Assembly: GCA_021772095.1 (NCBI GenBank)
Contig: JADYXR010000033.1
Span: 1-64,000 of the forward strand
Source: Candidatus Obscuribacter sp.
GTDB taxonomy: Bacteria; Cyanobacteriota; Vampirovibrionia; Obscuribacterales; Obscuribacteraceae
Length of the DNA: 64,000 bases
Direction of reading: 5' to 3'
This document shows, piece after piece, positions 9,184 through 16,153 of the stretch. Each line of letters opens with the position of its first letter. Within the stretch, counting starts at the first letter, position 1. The notes beneath the pieces are model-generated. The model searched no databases. It was given only the letters and a program-made list of their open reading frames with translations, and had not been told where the DNA came from. The position numbers were made by a program, and so were the translations under genes.

Positions 9184-9224
9184 AAAAATGACCGACTCCT
9201 TGTGGGCTAGCCCCGGTCGGTCAT
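9184..9224 (-). terminator. Attenuator terminator 2 of the aroF leader
   Basis: In the minus-strand RNA ATGACCGAC (9224-9216) pairs with GTCGGTCAT (9196-9188), nine base pairs, with an inner GGGC/GCCC stem, followed by TTTTT (9188-9184). It ends only about 20 bases before the aroF start codon, so it must be a conditional terminator rather than the end of an upstream gene. Confidence 0.8.
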
Positions 9225-9266
9225 CTAAGTTGCTTGAGTTCAAGCGTCCTCGACTACCGTCCGGGG
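9211..9266 (-). promoter_or_regulatory. Antiterminator pairing 2 of the aroF leader
   Basis: In the RNA CCCCGGACGGT (9266-9256) is complementary to ACCGACCGGGG (9221-9211) with one A-A mismatch, ten pairs in all. The second strand overlaps the 5' arm of terminator 2, so the two structures exclude each other. The first strand covers the last codons and stop of leader peptide 2, where a ribosome reaching the stop would hide it. Confidence 0.75.
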
Positions 9267-9388
9267 CATCTAAAGGAGAAGTACCAGAACCATGATGTCT
9301 GCAGCGCGTTGACCTCGGCGATTCGTCGCAGCAAACAGCGGGTCGGTTGACCCTTTTTCATTGCTGCATTGTGCTGACTACCGTTCAT
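9254..9388 (-). CDS. Leader peptide 2 of aroF (Trp/Phe/Tyr-rich)
   Basis: A 44-codon ORF from ATG 9388 (AAGG about nine bases upstream) to TAG 9254-9256; an internal ATG at 9361 would give 35 codons. Near its end seven codons at 9272-9292 read W-F-W-Y-F-S-F. By analogy with trpL and pheL, a ribosome short of charged aromatic tRNA would stall there and leave the following segment free to form the antiterminator. The rest of the peptide is basic and unremarkable. Translation has not been shown; the case rests on the aromatic run, its position before aroF and the mutually exclusive hairpins. Confidence 0.75.
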   Translation of the reverse strand: MNGSQHNAAMKKGQPTRCLLRRIAEVNALQTSWFWYFSFRCPGR

Positions 9389-9411
9389 TACTCAACCTTG
9401 TTGGATTCTCT

Positions 9412-9448
9412 AAAAACAAAAAAGACCGCTTGCTTACTGCATGCGGTC
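9412..9448 (-). terminator. Attenuator terminator 1 of the aroF leader
   Basis: In the RNA GACCGC (9448-9443) pairs with GCGGTC (9429-9424), extended inside by GCA/TGC around a TTACT-type loop, and is followed by a T tract TTTTTTGTTTTT (9423-9412). This is a strong intrinsic terminator about 250 bases ahead of aroF. Confidence 0.85.
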
Positions 9449-9493
9449 CACCTCGGGTATTCACAACGTGAATTACGTCACCCCAGGCGAACC
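9445..9493 (-). promoter_or_regulatory. Antiterminator pairing 1 of the aroF leader
   Basis: In the RNA GGUUCGCCU (9493-9485), inside the last codons of leader peptide 1, can pair over all nine positions with AGGUGGACC (9453-9445), using two G-U pairs. The second strand shares GACC with the 5' arm of terminator 1, so only one structure can form. A small TTCAC/GTGAA hairpin sits in the loop. Confidence 0.75.
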
Positions 9494-9528
9494 TCCATAA
9501 ACCAAAAAAAGAATCCGAACTTACGCAT
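9478..9528 (-). CDS. Leader peptide 1 of aroF (Phe-rich)
   Basis: A 16-residue ORF reading MRKFGFFFWFMEVRLG, ATG 9528 to TGA 9478-9480. Five of 16 residues are Phe and one is Trp, clustered at codons 4-10 (9499-9519). The layout matches PheL-type leaders: aromatic codons first, then a segment (9485-9493) that can pair with the terminator's 5' arm, then a strong terminator. The ribosome site is weak (AAGTAAGA). The chance of so many Phe codons at just this position ahead of a DAHP synthase is low, but translation is unproven. Confidence 0.8.
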   Translation of the reverse strand: MRKFGFFFWFMEVRLG

Positions 9529-9582
9529 TTTTCTAAATCTTACTTCTGAGAGGGCGCGACGCCCAGTGACGAACATGCCAAC

Positions 9583-9611
9583 ATCCTAAGCGAGGCAAAG
9601 GACATCGTCAA
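9583..9611 (-). promoter_or_regulatory. Sigma-70-type promoter of the aroF leader
   Basis: On the minus strand TTGACG (9611-9606) and TAGGAT (9588-9583) are separated by exactly 17 bases. Transcription would start near 9576, about 48 bases before leader peptide 1. A GGGCG/CGCCC hairpin follows at 9563-9551. Confidence 0.7.
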
Positions 9612-9740
9612 GAGAATTTAAACTTCCGTGAACAATTGAGAATCAATTCGGTCAATTCCCGGACAGTTGGGAAATTCGGCATTGCAAAGCGGATAATCGT
9701 TTACATTAGATATAGATCCCCTCTGATTCCAATCAATAAG

Positions 9741-10202
9741 ATGAACATACTTCTAGCAATCGATGGTTCCGCCTACTCACACGCTGCTGTGGACGAGCTT
9801 CTCAGCAGACCCTGGCCGGCCGACACGCACGTGATGGTCCTCTCCGTCGTGGAAGCTTTCCATCCTGAATACGCCGGCTGGCAGGCAGATTATGTCCCCG
9901 CTGCCATGGAAGCCCAGAAAGAGGTTTTCGATGTAGCCCGGAAACTGGTCAATGAAACGCTGGAGCTCTTGGCGCCAAAGTTTGGCGGCGAGCAATTGAT
10001 CGCTGAAGTCAAAGAGGGCAACATCAAACACGAGATCATCGAAACCGCACGCAATTGGCCGGCGGATCTGGTGATCATGGGCTCGCACGGTCGCAAAGGC
10101 ATAACGAAATTTTTGCTCGGCAGTGTTTCTGAAGGTGTTTTGGCGGATGCGCCTTGTTCAGTGGAAATCATCAAGCTCAAAGATCACAGTGCCCACGCCT
10201 AG
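9741..10202 (+). CDS. Universal stress protein (UspA family)
   Basis: Single-domain Usp protein of 153 residues. It begins MNILLAIDGSAYSHAAVDEL, contains VIMGSHGRKGITKFLLGSVSEGVL, which carries the G-x2-G-x9-G-S ATP-binding pattern, and ends in a typical final strand (CSVEIIK). ATG 9741 gives the canonical N-terminus, although its ribosome site is poor; a longer frame from 9636 would add an unlikely 35-residue extension. The gene is divergent from the aroF leader. Usp proteins of this type bind ATP and aid survival under stress; the specific stress cannot be told. Confidence 0.9.
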   Translation: MNILLAIDGSAYSHAAVDELLSRPWPADTHVMVLSVVEAFHPEYAGWQADYVPAAMEAQKEVFDVARKLVNETLELLAPKFGGEQLIAEVKEGNIKHEIIETARNWPADLVIMGSHGRKGITKFLLGSVSEGVLADAPCSVEIIKLKDHSAHA

Positions 10203-10283
10203 TTGAACGCCAAGTATTCAAAACAAAACGATTGTCTTCAATAGATGATTTTATAGATTTTTGCGACGTGCTAAACTCCTCGA

Positions 10284-11639
10284 ATGCTTCCTGTAGAGCA
10301 ATCATGTTTTTGGCTGGCAACACGCGAAGGGTACGTCGCCAACCCTTCAGTTCAAGGCGAAACCACCGCCGACTTCGCCATTATTGGTGCGGGTTTCACT
10401 GGTTTGTGGACTGCGCATTTTTTGAAACGGTTGATGCCGGACGCTGAAGTTGTCGTCGTCGAACAATCAGTCACAGGCTACGGCGCCAGCGGACGCAACG
10501 CCGGAATTGTCAGCACCAGCATCGACCACACGCACAACCTCGCCATCAGTCACTTCGGACAAGAAGAAGCCTCTCGTTTGGCTCGTCTTGGTTTACAAAA
10601 CATTGACGAGCTGGAATCCTTCGCAAAGGACTGCGACTTCGAACGAACCGGACAACTGCAAATCGCACTGACGCCTGGTCACATGGAAGAATGCCACCGC
10701 AATCTGGATGTGGCTTCCAGCCTCGGTCTGGAAGGCTTCCGAATTCTGTCGCAAGAAGAGATACAAAAGGAAGTGCACTCGCCACTTTATCTTGGTGGCT
10801 TGTTTGTTCCTGGTGGTGGCAACCTCAATCCAATTAAATTGGTGGATAAACTAAAGACTGACATCGAAGAACTCGGAGTCAAGGTCTACGAGAACTCGCC
10901 TGTAATCAGCATCGACAACGGTGTCGTCACGTGCAAGCACGCGGAGATCAAAGCCAAGAAAATAATTTTGGCAACCGACGCATACACTCACCATCTAATG
11001 CCAAGTTTGCTCTGGCGTTTTATTCCGCTCTACGACTACATTCTGGTCAGCGATGTTTTAAGCGCAAAACAAAAAGACGCAATCGGTTGGCACAATCGCC
11101 AGGGCATGGTGGATGGACGCACGTTCTTCAACTACTATCGTCTAACGGCTGACGATCGGGTTCTATGGGGAACCAGCGAAGCGGTTTATTATCCGCCCAA
11201 CAAAGTCGATGAAACATGCGACCACTCGCAGCGACACTACGATTCCTTGCGAGCGAGTTTTAAACGACATTTCCCGGACGTGGGAGACATCGACTTTCCT
11301 TACGGCTGGGGCGGTCCCATCGCGTCAACAACAAGACTGACGCCTTTCTTCGGCACCGCGCATGGTGGCAATGTGGTTTATGGTCTCGGCTATACGGGGC
11401 ATGGAATTGGCACCACTCGAATCGCCGGAAAAATTTTGGCGCACATTGCAGCTGCAAAAGAGAGCGAACTGTTGTCACTGAAGATGGTCACGAATAAACC
11501 GTTTCCATATCCGCCGGAACCGTTGCGCTCGTTATCGGTCAATGCGGTGACGTCATCACTTATGAAAGTAGACAAAGGAGAGAATCCAAATCTGCTTTTA
11601 AAAATGCTCGACATAATGGGAATTGGATTTTCCAGCTAG
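10284..11639 (+). CDS. FAD-dependent amine/amino-acid oxidoreductase (DAO family, PuuB-like)
   Basis: The 451-residue protein has a nucleotide-binding fold starting FAIIGAGFTGLWTAHFL (about residue 32) with the acidic end of strand 2 in VVVVEQ, and the motif YGASGRNAGIVS typical of the DAO/GlpO family, then the C-terminal GLGYTGHGIGTTRIAGKI. The short N-terminal extension with a Trp resembles gamma-glutamylputrescine oxidase and related secondary-amine oxidases. Putrescine aminotransferase and speD lie 3-8 kb away, which fits a polyamine substrate but does not prove it. No clear ribosome site precedes ATG 10284. Confidence 0.8.
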   Translation: MLPVEQSCFWLATREGYVANPSVQGETTADFAIIGAGFTGLWTAHFLKRLMPDAEVVVVEQSVTGYGASGRNAGIVSTSIDHTHNLAISHFGQEEASRLARLGLQNIDELESFAKDCDFERTGQLQIALTPGHMEECHRNLDVASSLGLEGFRILSQEEIQKEVHSPLYLGGLFVPGGGNLNPIKLVDKLKTDIEELGVKVYENSPVISIDNGVVTCKHAEIKAKKIILATDAYTHHLMPSLLWRFIPLYDYILVSDVLSAKQKDAIGWHNRQGMVDGRTFFNYYRLTADDRVLWGTSEAVYYPPNKVDETCDHSQRHYDSLRASFKRHFPDVGDIDFPYGWGGPIASTTRLTPFFGTAHGGNVVYGLGYTGHGIGTTRIAGKILAHIAAAKESELLSLKMVTNKPFPYPPEPLRSLSVNAVTSSLMKVDKGENPNLLLKMLDIMGIGFSS

Positions 11640-12105
11640 AAGTTGTCGAGAGTCGCATAAAGTGGCGAATCCAAGCTGTAGATAATCGGTACGTATTTAG
11701 ATCAATACAGAAACCTTGTTCCAATTGATGATCAAAATTGGTTAGAGATTTTTGGAACATCGAACGAAATGAGTTGCAAAACCGTTCGATTCTTAAATGC
11801 AAATCGATTCTGAGCGCAAGATTGAAGCCGACTGAATTCAGCAAGGGCAGCCGATCTCATGCGTTTGAATTTACTGATGCGCGGACTTTACCTTCCTCAC
11901 TCTTGCAACAATAGTGGTGCAAAGTTAGAGCAAATTTAGGAACAAAGGTTTCAGCACCTCGTCACCTTTCGGGTAGTTGGCAAACCGGTGCCAGAGAGCC
12001 TGCATATGACTGGGTTCCATCAAACTTTCATTTTTGAGTCGTCGATCGAATTTATTGATCGGGGTGCCGGTTTCTCGATTCAAACTAAACCAGGAGAGTA
12101 TTTCT
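11640..12105. other. Intergenic region ahead of the TPR gene
   Basis: No supported gene. A small TGGCA/TGCCA stem lies at about 11978-11993 within a C/G-richer stretch. I compared this stretch with cyclic-di-GMP and cobalamin riboswitches and found no convincing match. The final bases hold AGGAGAG, the ribosome site of the following gene. Confidence 0.5.
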
Positions 12106-13998
12106 ATGAATAAAAACCTGACCCGCGCGTCATTGGCGCGCGCCGTCGCATCCAGCAGGTTGGCTGGTTATTCTTTGTCTGCCGTGGTGGCACTATCATG
12201 TTCAATAGTTGGGGCTACTGACGCGGACGCCGCAAGCAAACGTCTGTATCGCGGAAGCATCAGCCAGAGCGTATATGCAGCCGATCGCCTGATGACGAAA
12301 GGGAAGTACGCAGAAGCCGCCAAGTATTATCAATCGGCACTGAAGAAAAATCCGAAAGATACCAACGCGAACATCGGATATGGCTTGGCTCTTGCTAAAC
12401 AATTCAAACTCGATGGTGCCGACGAACAATTCAATAAAGCATTGAAACGCGATCCAAACAATCCTGGTGCTCACGCAGGCAAAGCCCTGACTATGCTGCA
12501 CAGATTGAATTCTTCATCGAACACGATTCGAAAAAACAAAGACAACATATTAAGGGAAGCGGAAAACGAAGCACGCAAAGCAATCGACTCCGACAGATCC
12601 ACTCCGGAAGCGCACTACGCGCTCGGTATGGTTTACAAAGAGCAAGGGAAATTTGGTGATGCTGCCGGAGAAATGAAAAAAGCACTTCAGCTTGATTCGC
12701 AATACTCCGATGGTTACACGGGTCTCGGCATGATCCAGCTTGCTCAAAATAATTCAGGAGCAGCCGCATCGAATTTCAAACAGGCGGTTCGACTCAACAC
12801 CGGCGACTGGACAGCGCACTACGGGCTCGGTCAGTCACTCTTGAATCAGGGACAAACTGATGCAGCGCTCAAAGAATTGAACATTGCGCAGTATCAATTC
12901 CCGAACAGTTGGCCTGTTCGATTGGCTTTAGGAAAAGCATTCGAGATGCAAGGCAACACGGTGGCCGCGATTCGCGAATATCAAGAATCGATTCGGATTA
13001 AACCTGAAAACGCAGCCGCATATCTGGGCGTGTCGAACGTTCGCGAAGGTCGTGGTGACCTGGAACTTTCGATCGCAGAACTGCGTTCTGGTCTGGAGTT
13101 AATGCCCAACAACGAAGATTTGCTTCTGCGAATCGCCGATCAAAGTTTGCGCGTTGAAAAAATTGATGATGCAATCAAGTCATACGAAGGTGTTCTTGGT
13201 GTGGCGCCAGGAAACGCACGCGCAGCCGATGGGCTGACCACCGCGTACTTCTTGAAAGCGCAAAAAGAAACCACCGGCGGTTACTTCGGTGACAGTGATT
13301 TCGACCATGCTCTTTCAATGATCGATCGCGCTGTTCAAATGAATCCAAACGATATGAGATTGCGTCTCGCTCAAGCGAAGCTTCGCGCTCTTGCTGGTGA
13401 AGAAGTGAATCTTGCCGGTCTGGGCGCTCCGCAAAATGATGGTGAGCGGGTCAGTTACGCACAAGCGTTAATGGCACAAAACCGTTTTACTGAAGCTAAT
13501 ACTGAAATTCAAACAGTTTTGTCGCATACCAATAATGCTAAACAAGCATTCGGTTTAGCCGATTTGACTTTGATGCTTCACGACCTGGATAATGCTGAAA
13601 AGGCTTACAAAAAAGCCGCGACATTCCCAGGTGGTGCCGATCGCAGTCGTCGCGGATTGGCTAAAGTAGCCACTGCGCGCGAAACTGCCAGAAAGAATTT
13701 GACTCTGGCAAAGGATATGGCGCGGAAGAAAATGACAGGCAGCGCCGTGGACACATTCCACGAAGCAGTCTTCTCCAATCCAAAGAATCCCGAAGCAAGA
13801 CTTGGTCTGGCTAAGGCTTTGGAAGATGTTTCCAAAGCCACTCCAGTGCAAATTCGTGAGACCGCATTTCAATATCGCGCTTACATTGCGTTGTCACCTC
13901 AACTGCCTCAAAAAGAGCAAGAAAAATTTCTTGCCAAGGCAGACAAGCTAGACTCGAAAGCCGGCAAACGTGAAAAGCGGGATATGGCATCGCGTTAG
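12106..13998 (+). CDS. Secreted or membrane-attached TPR-repeat protein
   Basis: A 630-residue protein with an N-terminal signal (hydrophobic stretch about residues 20-38, ending ATDADA) and roughly ten or more tetratricopeptide repeats spread over most of its length, for example GKYAEAAKYYQSALKKNPKD and GKFGDAAGEMKKALQLDSQY. ATG 12106 is chosen because AGGAGAG lies eight bases upstream; a TTG at 12034 would bury the signal. TPR arrays bind other proteins, so a scaffold role outside the cytoplasm is likely. The partner is unknown. A strong terminator follows at 14025. Confidence 0.85.
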   Translation: MNKNLTRASLARAVASSRLAGYSLSAVVALSCSIVGATDADAASKRLYRGSISQSVYAADRLMTKGKYAEAAKYYQSALKKNPKDTNANIGYGLALAKQFKLDGADEQFNKALKRDPNNPGAHAGKALTMLHRLNSSSNTIRKNKDNILREAENEARKAIDSDRSTPEAHYALGMVYKEQGKFGDAAGEMKKALQLDSQYSDGYTGLGMIQLAQNNSGAAASNFKQAVRLNTGDWTAHYGLGQSLLNQGQTDAALKELNIAQYQFPNSWPVRLALGKAFEMQGNTVAAIREYQESIRIKPENAAAYLGVSNVREGRGDLELSIAELRSGLELMPNNEDLLLRIADQSLRVEKIDDAIKSYEGVLGVAPGNARAADGLTTAYFLKAQKETTGGYFGDSDFDHALSMIDRAVQMNPNDMRLRLAQAKLRALAGEEVNLAGLGAPQNDGERVSYAQALMAQNRFTEANTEIQTVLSHTNNAKQAFGLADLTLMLHDLDNAEKAYKKAATFPGGADRSRRGLAKVATARETARKNLTLAKDMARKKMTGSAVDTFHEAVFSNPKNPEARLGLAKALEDVSKATPVQIRETAFQYRAYIALSPQLPQKEQEKFLAKADKLDSKAGKREKRDMASR

Positions 13999-14024
13999 GT
14001 GTTTGACTGCTTGATTGAACAATT

Positions 14025-14056
14025 AGCGCGCTCTGTATTTTGCAGAGCGCGCTTTT
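14025..14056 (+). terminator. Intrinsic terminator after the TPR gene
   Basis: AGCGCGCTCTG (14025-14035) pairs perfectly with CAGAGCGCGCT (14043-14053) around a seven-base loop and is followed by TTTT. Confidence 0.9.
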
Positions 14057-14188
14057 GATTCTGACCGCAGTCGGTTTGAACTGAGAAAAGTTTAGATCAC
14101 AAAGTGGGTGCACGAACGTCGGAGTTTAGCACCCAAGCCATTATTCGAGCTGATAAAATCCCAAGCAACACAACAAAAACGCAGCTAT

Positions 14189-15562
14189 TTAAACAGCAGA
14201 CGTCACGGAAACTGGAAAACCTTGTTCCTTATAAACCTCTTGCAGAGACTCATCCAGGGCAACGAGGAATTTGTCTATTTGCTCGTAAGATATCACCAGC
14301 GGTGGTTCAACTCGAAGGACACGAGCGTTTATATAGGTACCGGAGATCAATATATTGCGAGCGAATAGTTTTTTGGAAACGATGTAACCCAGGTCGTTGT
14401 TGGTGAATTCCATTCCCAACATCAAGCCTACGCCGCGAGCGCTGCTCAAAACTTTCGGGTATTTTTCAGCCAGTTTGCTTAAACGAGGAAGAATGTATTC
14501 GCCTTTCTCGCTGGCTTGTTGAAGCAAATTCTCATCGAGCAATACTGATATCGTTGCGATCGCCGCAGCGCAAGCTAATGGGTTGCCACCAAATGTGGTG
14601 GTATGAAGAAACGGGTTGTCGATATATTTTTTCCAGGTTGCTGGAGTACCGACGCAAGCGCCGATCGGCATGACGCCGCCACCAAAACCTTTTCCTAAGG
14701 CTATCAAGTCGGGAGTGACGCCATCATATTCGCAATAGAACATTTTGCCGGTGCGACCCATGCCGCATTGAATCTCGTCGAAGATCAGCATGGCGCCGTA
14801 TTGATCGCAAAGTTCGCGTGCAGCCTTCAGATAACCTGGAGGCGCGACGTTGATTCCACCTTCGCCTTGAATCGGTTCAACTAAAAACGCTGCGACTTTG
14901 TCGCCGGAGAAATCATTGCATTCAAGCGTCATTCTGAGCGCTTCAATATCGCCGAACGGTAAGTGCGTCCAATTCATCAACGGGAGAAAAGGTTCACGAA
15001 AAACCGCTTTGGATGTGCCGCCTAACGAACCGAGACTTTTACCATGGAAACCACCGACGGTGCCTACAAAATGGTGGCGTCCGGTTGTGAGCACTGCCAT
15101 CTTCAAGCAGGCTTCAACGGATTCCGTTCCGGAGTTGGTGAAAAACGAATAAGTCAAATCACCTGGCGTAATCAACGAAACCAAGTGAGCGAGATAAGTG
15201 CGCAGCGGATCGATAAGTTCTTGCGAGTGAATACATTGTTTGTCGAGTTGATCTCTAACGGCCTTAATTACTTTCGGGTGACGATGTCCGACGCTGTAGA
15301 TGCCGAAGCCGCCCAGCATGTCGATGAACTCTTTACCGTTTAGATCTCTAAAAACAGCTCCATCATCTTCCCACTCAACCGCGGTGTAATCGGTGCTGAC
15401 CGATTTTCTGTATTTGAGAAAGCCTTCATTGACGTGATCTCGCCAATATTTGGTAGACTCTTCGACCACCTTTTTGCGCTCGCACTCGTTGAGTGTCTTT
15501 TTCTCAATCAGGTCGAGTACTTCTTTGGCCGTAGCGTTGGCTTTTTTCAGATCCTGCGACAT
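14189..15562 (-). CDS. patA: Putrescine aminotransferase
   Basis: Class III PLP aminotransferase that moves an amino group from putrescine to 2-oxoglutarate, giving 4-aminobutanal (pyrroline). Long stretches match the Escherichia PatA/YgjG pattern from memory: HVNEGFLKYRKS, FIDMLGGFGIYSVGHRHP, HSQELIDPLR, FFTNSGTESVEA, FHGKSLGSLG, VEPIQGEGGI, DEIQCGMGRTGKM, the PLP lysine in LIALGKGFGGGVMPIGA, and NPFLHTTTFGGNPLACAAA. ATG 15562 follows GTGGGAA; a TTG at 15580 is less likely. The product has 457 residues, near the family length. Together with speD and the FAD oxidase it gives the region a polyamine theme. Confidence 0.92.
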   Translation of the reverse strand: MSQDLKKANATAKEVLDLIEKKTLNECERKKVVEESTKYWRDHVNEGFLKYRKSVSTDYTAVEWEDDGAVFRDLNGKEFIDMLGGFGIYSVGHRHPKVIKAVRDQLDKQCIHSQELIDPLRTYLAHLVSLITPGDLTYSFFTNSGTESVEACLKMAVLTTGRHHFVGTVGGFHGKSLGSLGGTSKAVFREPFLPLMNWTHLPFGDIEALRMTLECNDFSGDKVAAFLVEPIQGEGGINVAPPGYLKAARELCDQYGAMLIFDEIQCGMGRTGKMFYCEYDGVTPDLIALGKGFGGGVMPIGACVGTPATWKKYIDNPFLHTTTFGGNPLACAAAIATISVLLDENLLQQASEKGEYILPRLSKLAEKYPKVLSSARGVGLMLGMEFTNNDLGYIVSKKLFARNILISGTYINARVLRVEPPLVISYEQIDKFLVALDESLQEVYKEQGFPVSVTSAV

Positions 15563-15702
15563 TTGGTTCAGTTCCCACAAAAGAATTTTGAATATTGAAT
15601 TCTAGCGCTAAATATATAGATCGCGCACCGCCTTCGATACCGCTTGTCAAGCAGGACTCGACCGGGTTGCGCAAATTTATTAGCCTCATGACAAATACCA
15701 CA

Positions 15703-15730
15703 AAGGAACGAATCAGCCGATTCATTCCTT
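15703..15730 (-). terminator. Hairpin terminator after the 44-aa membrane protein
   Basis: AAGGAA-x-GAATC (15703-15714) pairs with GATTC-x-TTCCTT (15719-15730). On the minus strand the odd pair is G-U and the hairpin is followed by TTTG, so it best serves the small gene upstream and separates it from patA. Confidence 0.6.
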
Positions 15731-15761
15731 GTACAGCAGCTATACGCGCTTGATCGACTGA

Positions 15762-15896
15762 TTAGTCTTCAGATTGGTCGGCAGCGTAAGGTTCGAAATA
15801 AACCTTACGGGCGCCCAAGAAGAAGAAGGCAATAGCCAACCAGCCGAAACAAATGGCGATGAATACTCGCGGGTCAGTTGGTACGAAGTTTTCCAT
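15762..15896 (-). CDS. 44-aa single-pass membrane protein
   Basis: The ORF encodes a short N-terminus (MENFVPTDPR), one hydrophobic helix (VFIAICFGWLAIAFFFLGAR) and a polar, acidic C-terminus ending ADQSED. The layout recalls small subunits of respiratory or photosynthetic membrane complexes, but I recognise no family. The ribosome site is weak. A hairpin terminator lies just downstream, so the gene appears to be its own transcription unit between patA and the Lys/Ala-rich protein gene. Confidence 0.6.
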   Translation of the reverse strand: MENFVPTDPRVFIAICFGWLAIAFFFLGARKVYFEPYAADQSED

Positions 15897-16153
15897 ATTA
15901 CGTTTATTACAACCTTATCTTTGCGACAGGAGCCAATCCAGCGCCATAAAACGAAATCCTGAATACGTTATACCCAGAACCTACTAGTGATTATAAACTT
16001 CTGAGCGGTTTCTGCGAGCCTGTCTTAAGAACTATCATCACCAGGACACGAGACGCTGGAATTTGAGAGAGTTCTCATGCTCATGGCAAGCCTGCCGTCG
16101 TGTGATATAAAGTACTAAACCTTTTACCAGTTACAGGACCGAGGAATAAGTTG

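Noticed and set aside
9270..9293. Overlapping frame MVLVLLL in the second aroF leader unit
   Set aside because: It resembles a branched-chain leader, but the other frame over the same bases gives an aromatic run that fits the downstream gene and has its stop in the right place.
9340..9353. GGGTC/GACCC hairpin followed by TTTTT on the plus strand
   Set aside because: No plus-strand transcript is expected to end here; it lies inside leader peptide 2 and is short.
9443..9456. T-box-like motif (GGTGGACCGC followed by a terminator) in the aroF leader
   Set aside because: The T-box core is one base short and its UGGA would fit a tRNA with discriminator U, not Phe, Tyr or Trp. No stem I with a specifier loop was found, and the leader-peptide model explains the same bases.
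11940..12030. Possible riboswitch before the TPR gene
   Set aside because: A GGCAAACC stretch recalls cyclic-di-GMP riboswitches, but the second conserved half is missing.
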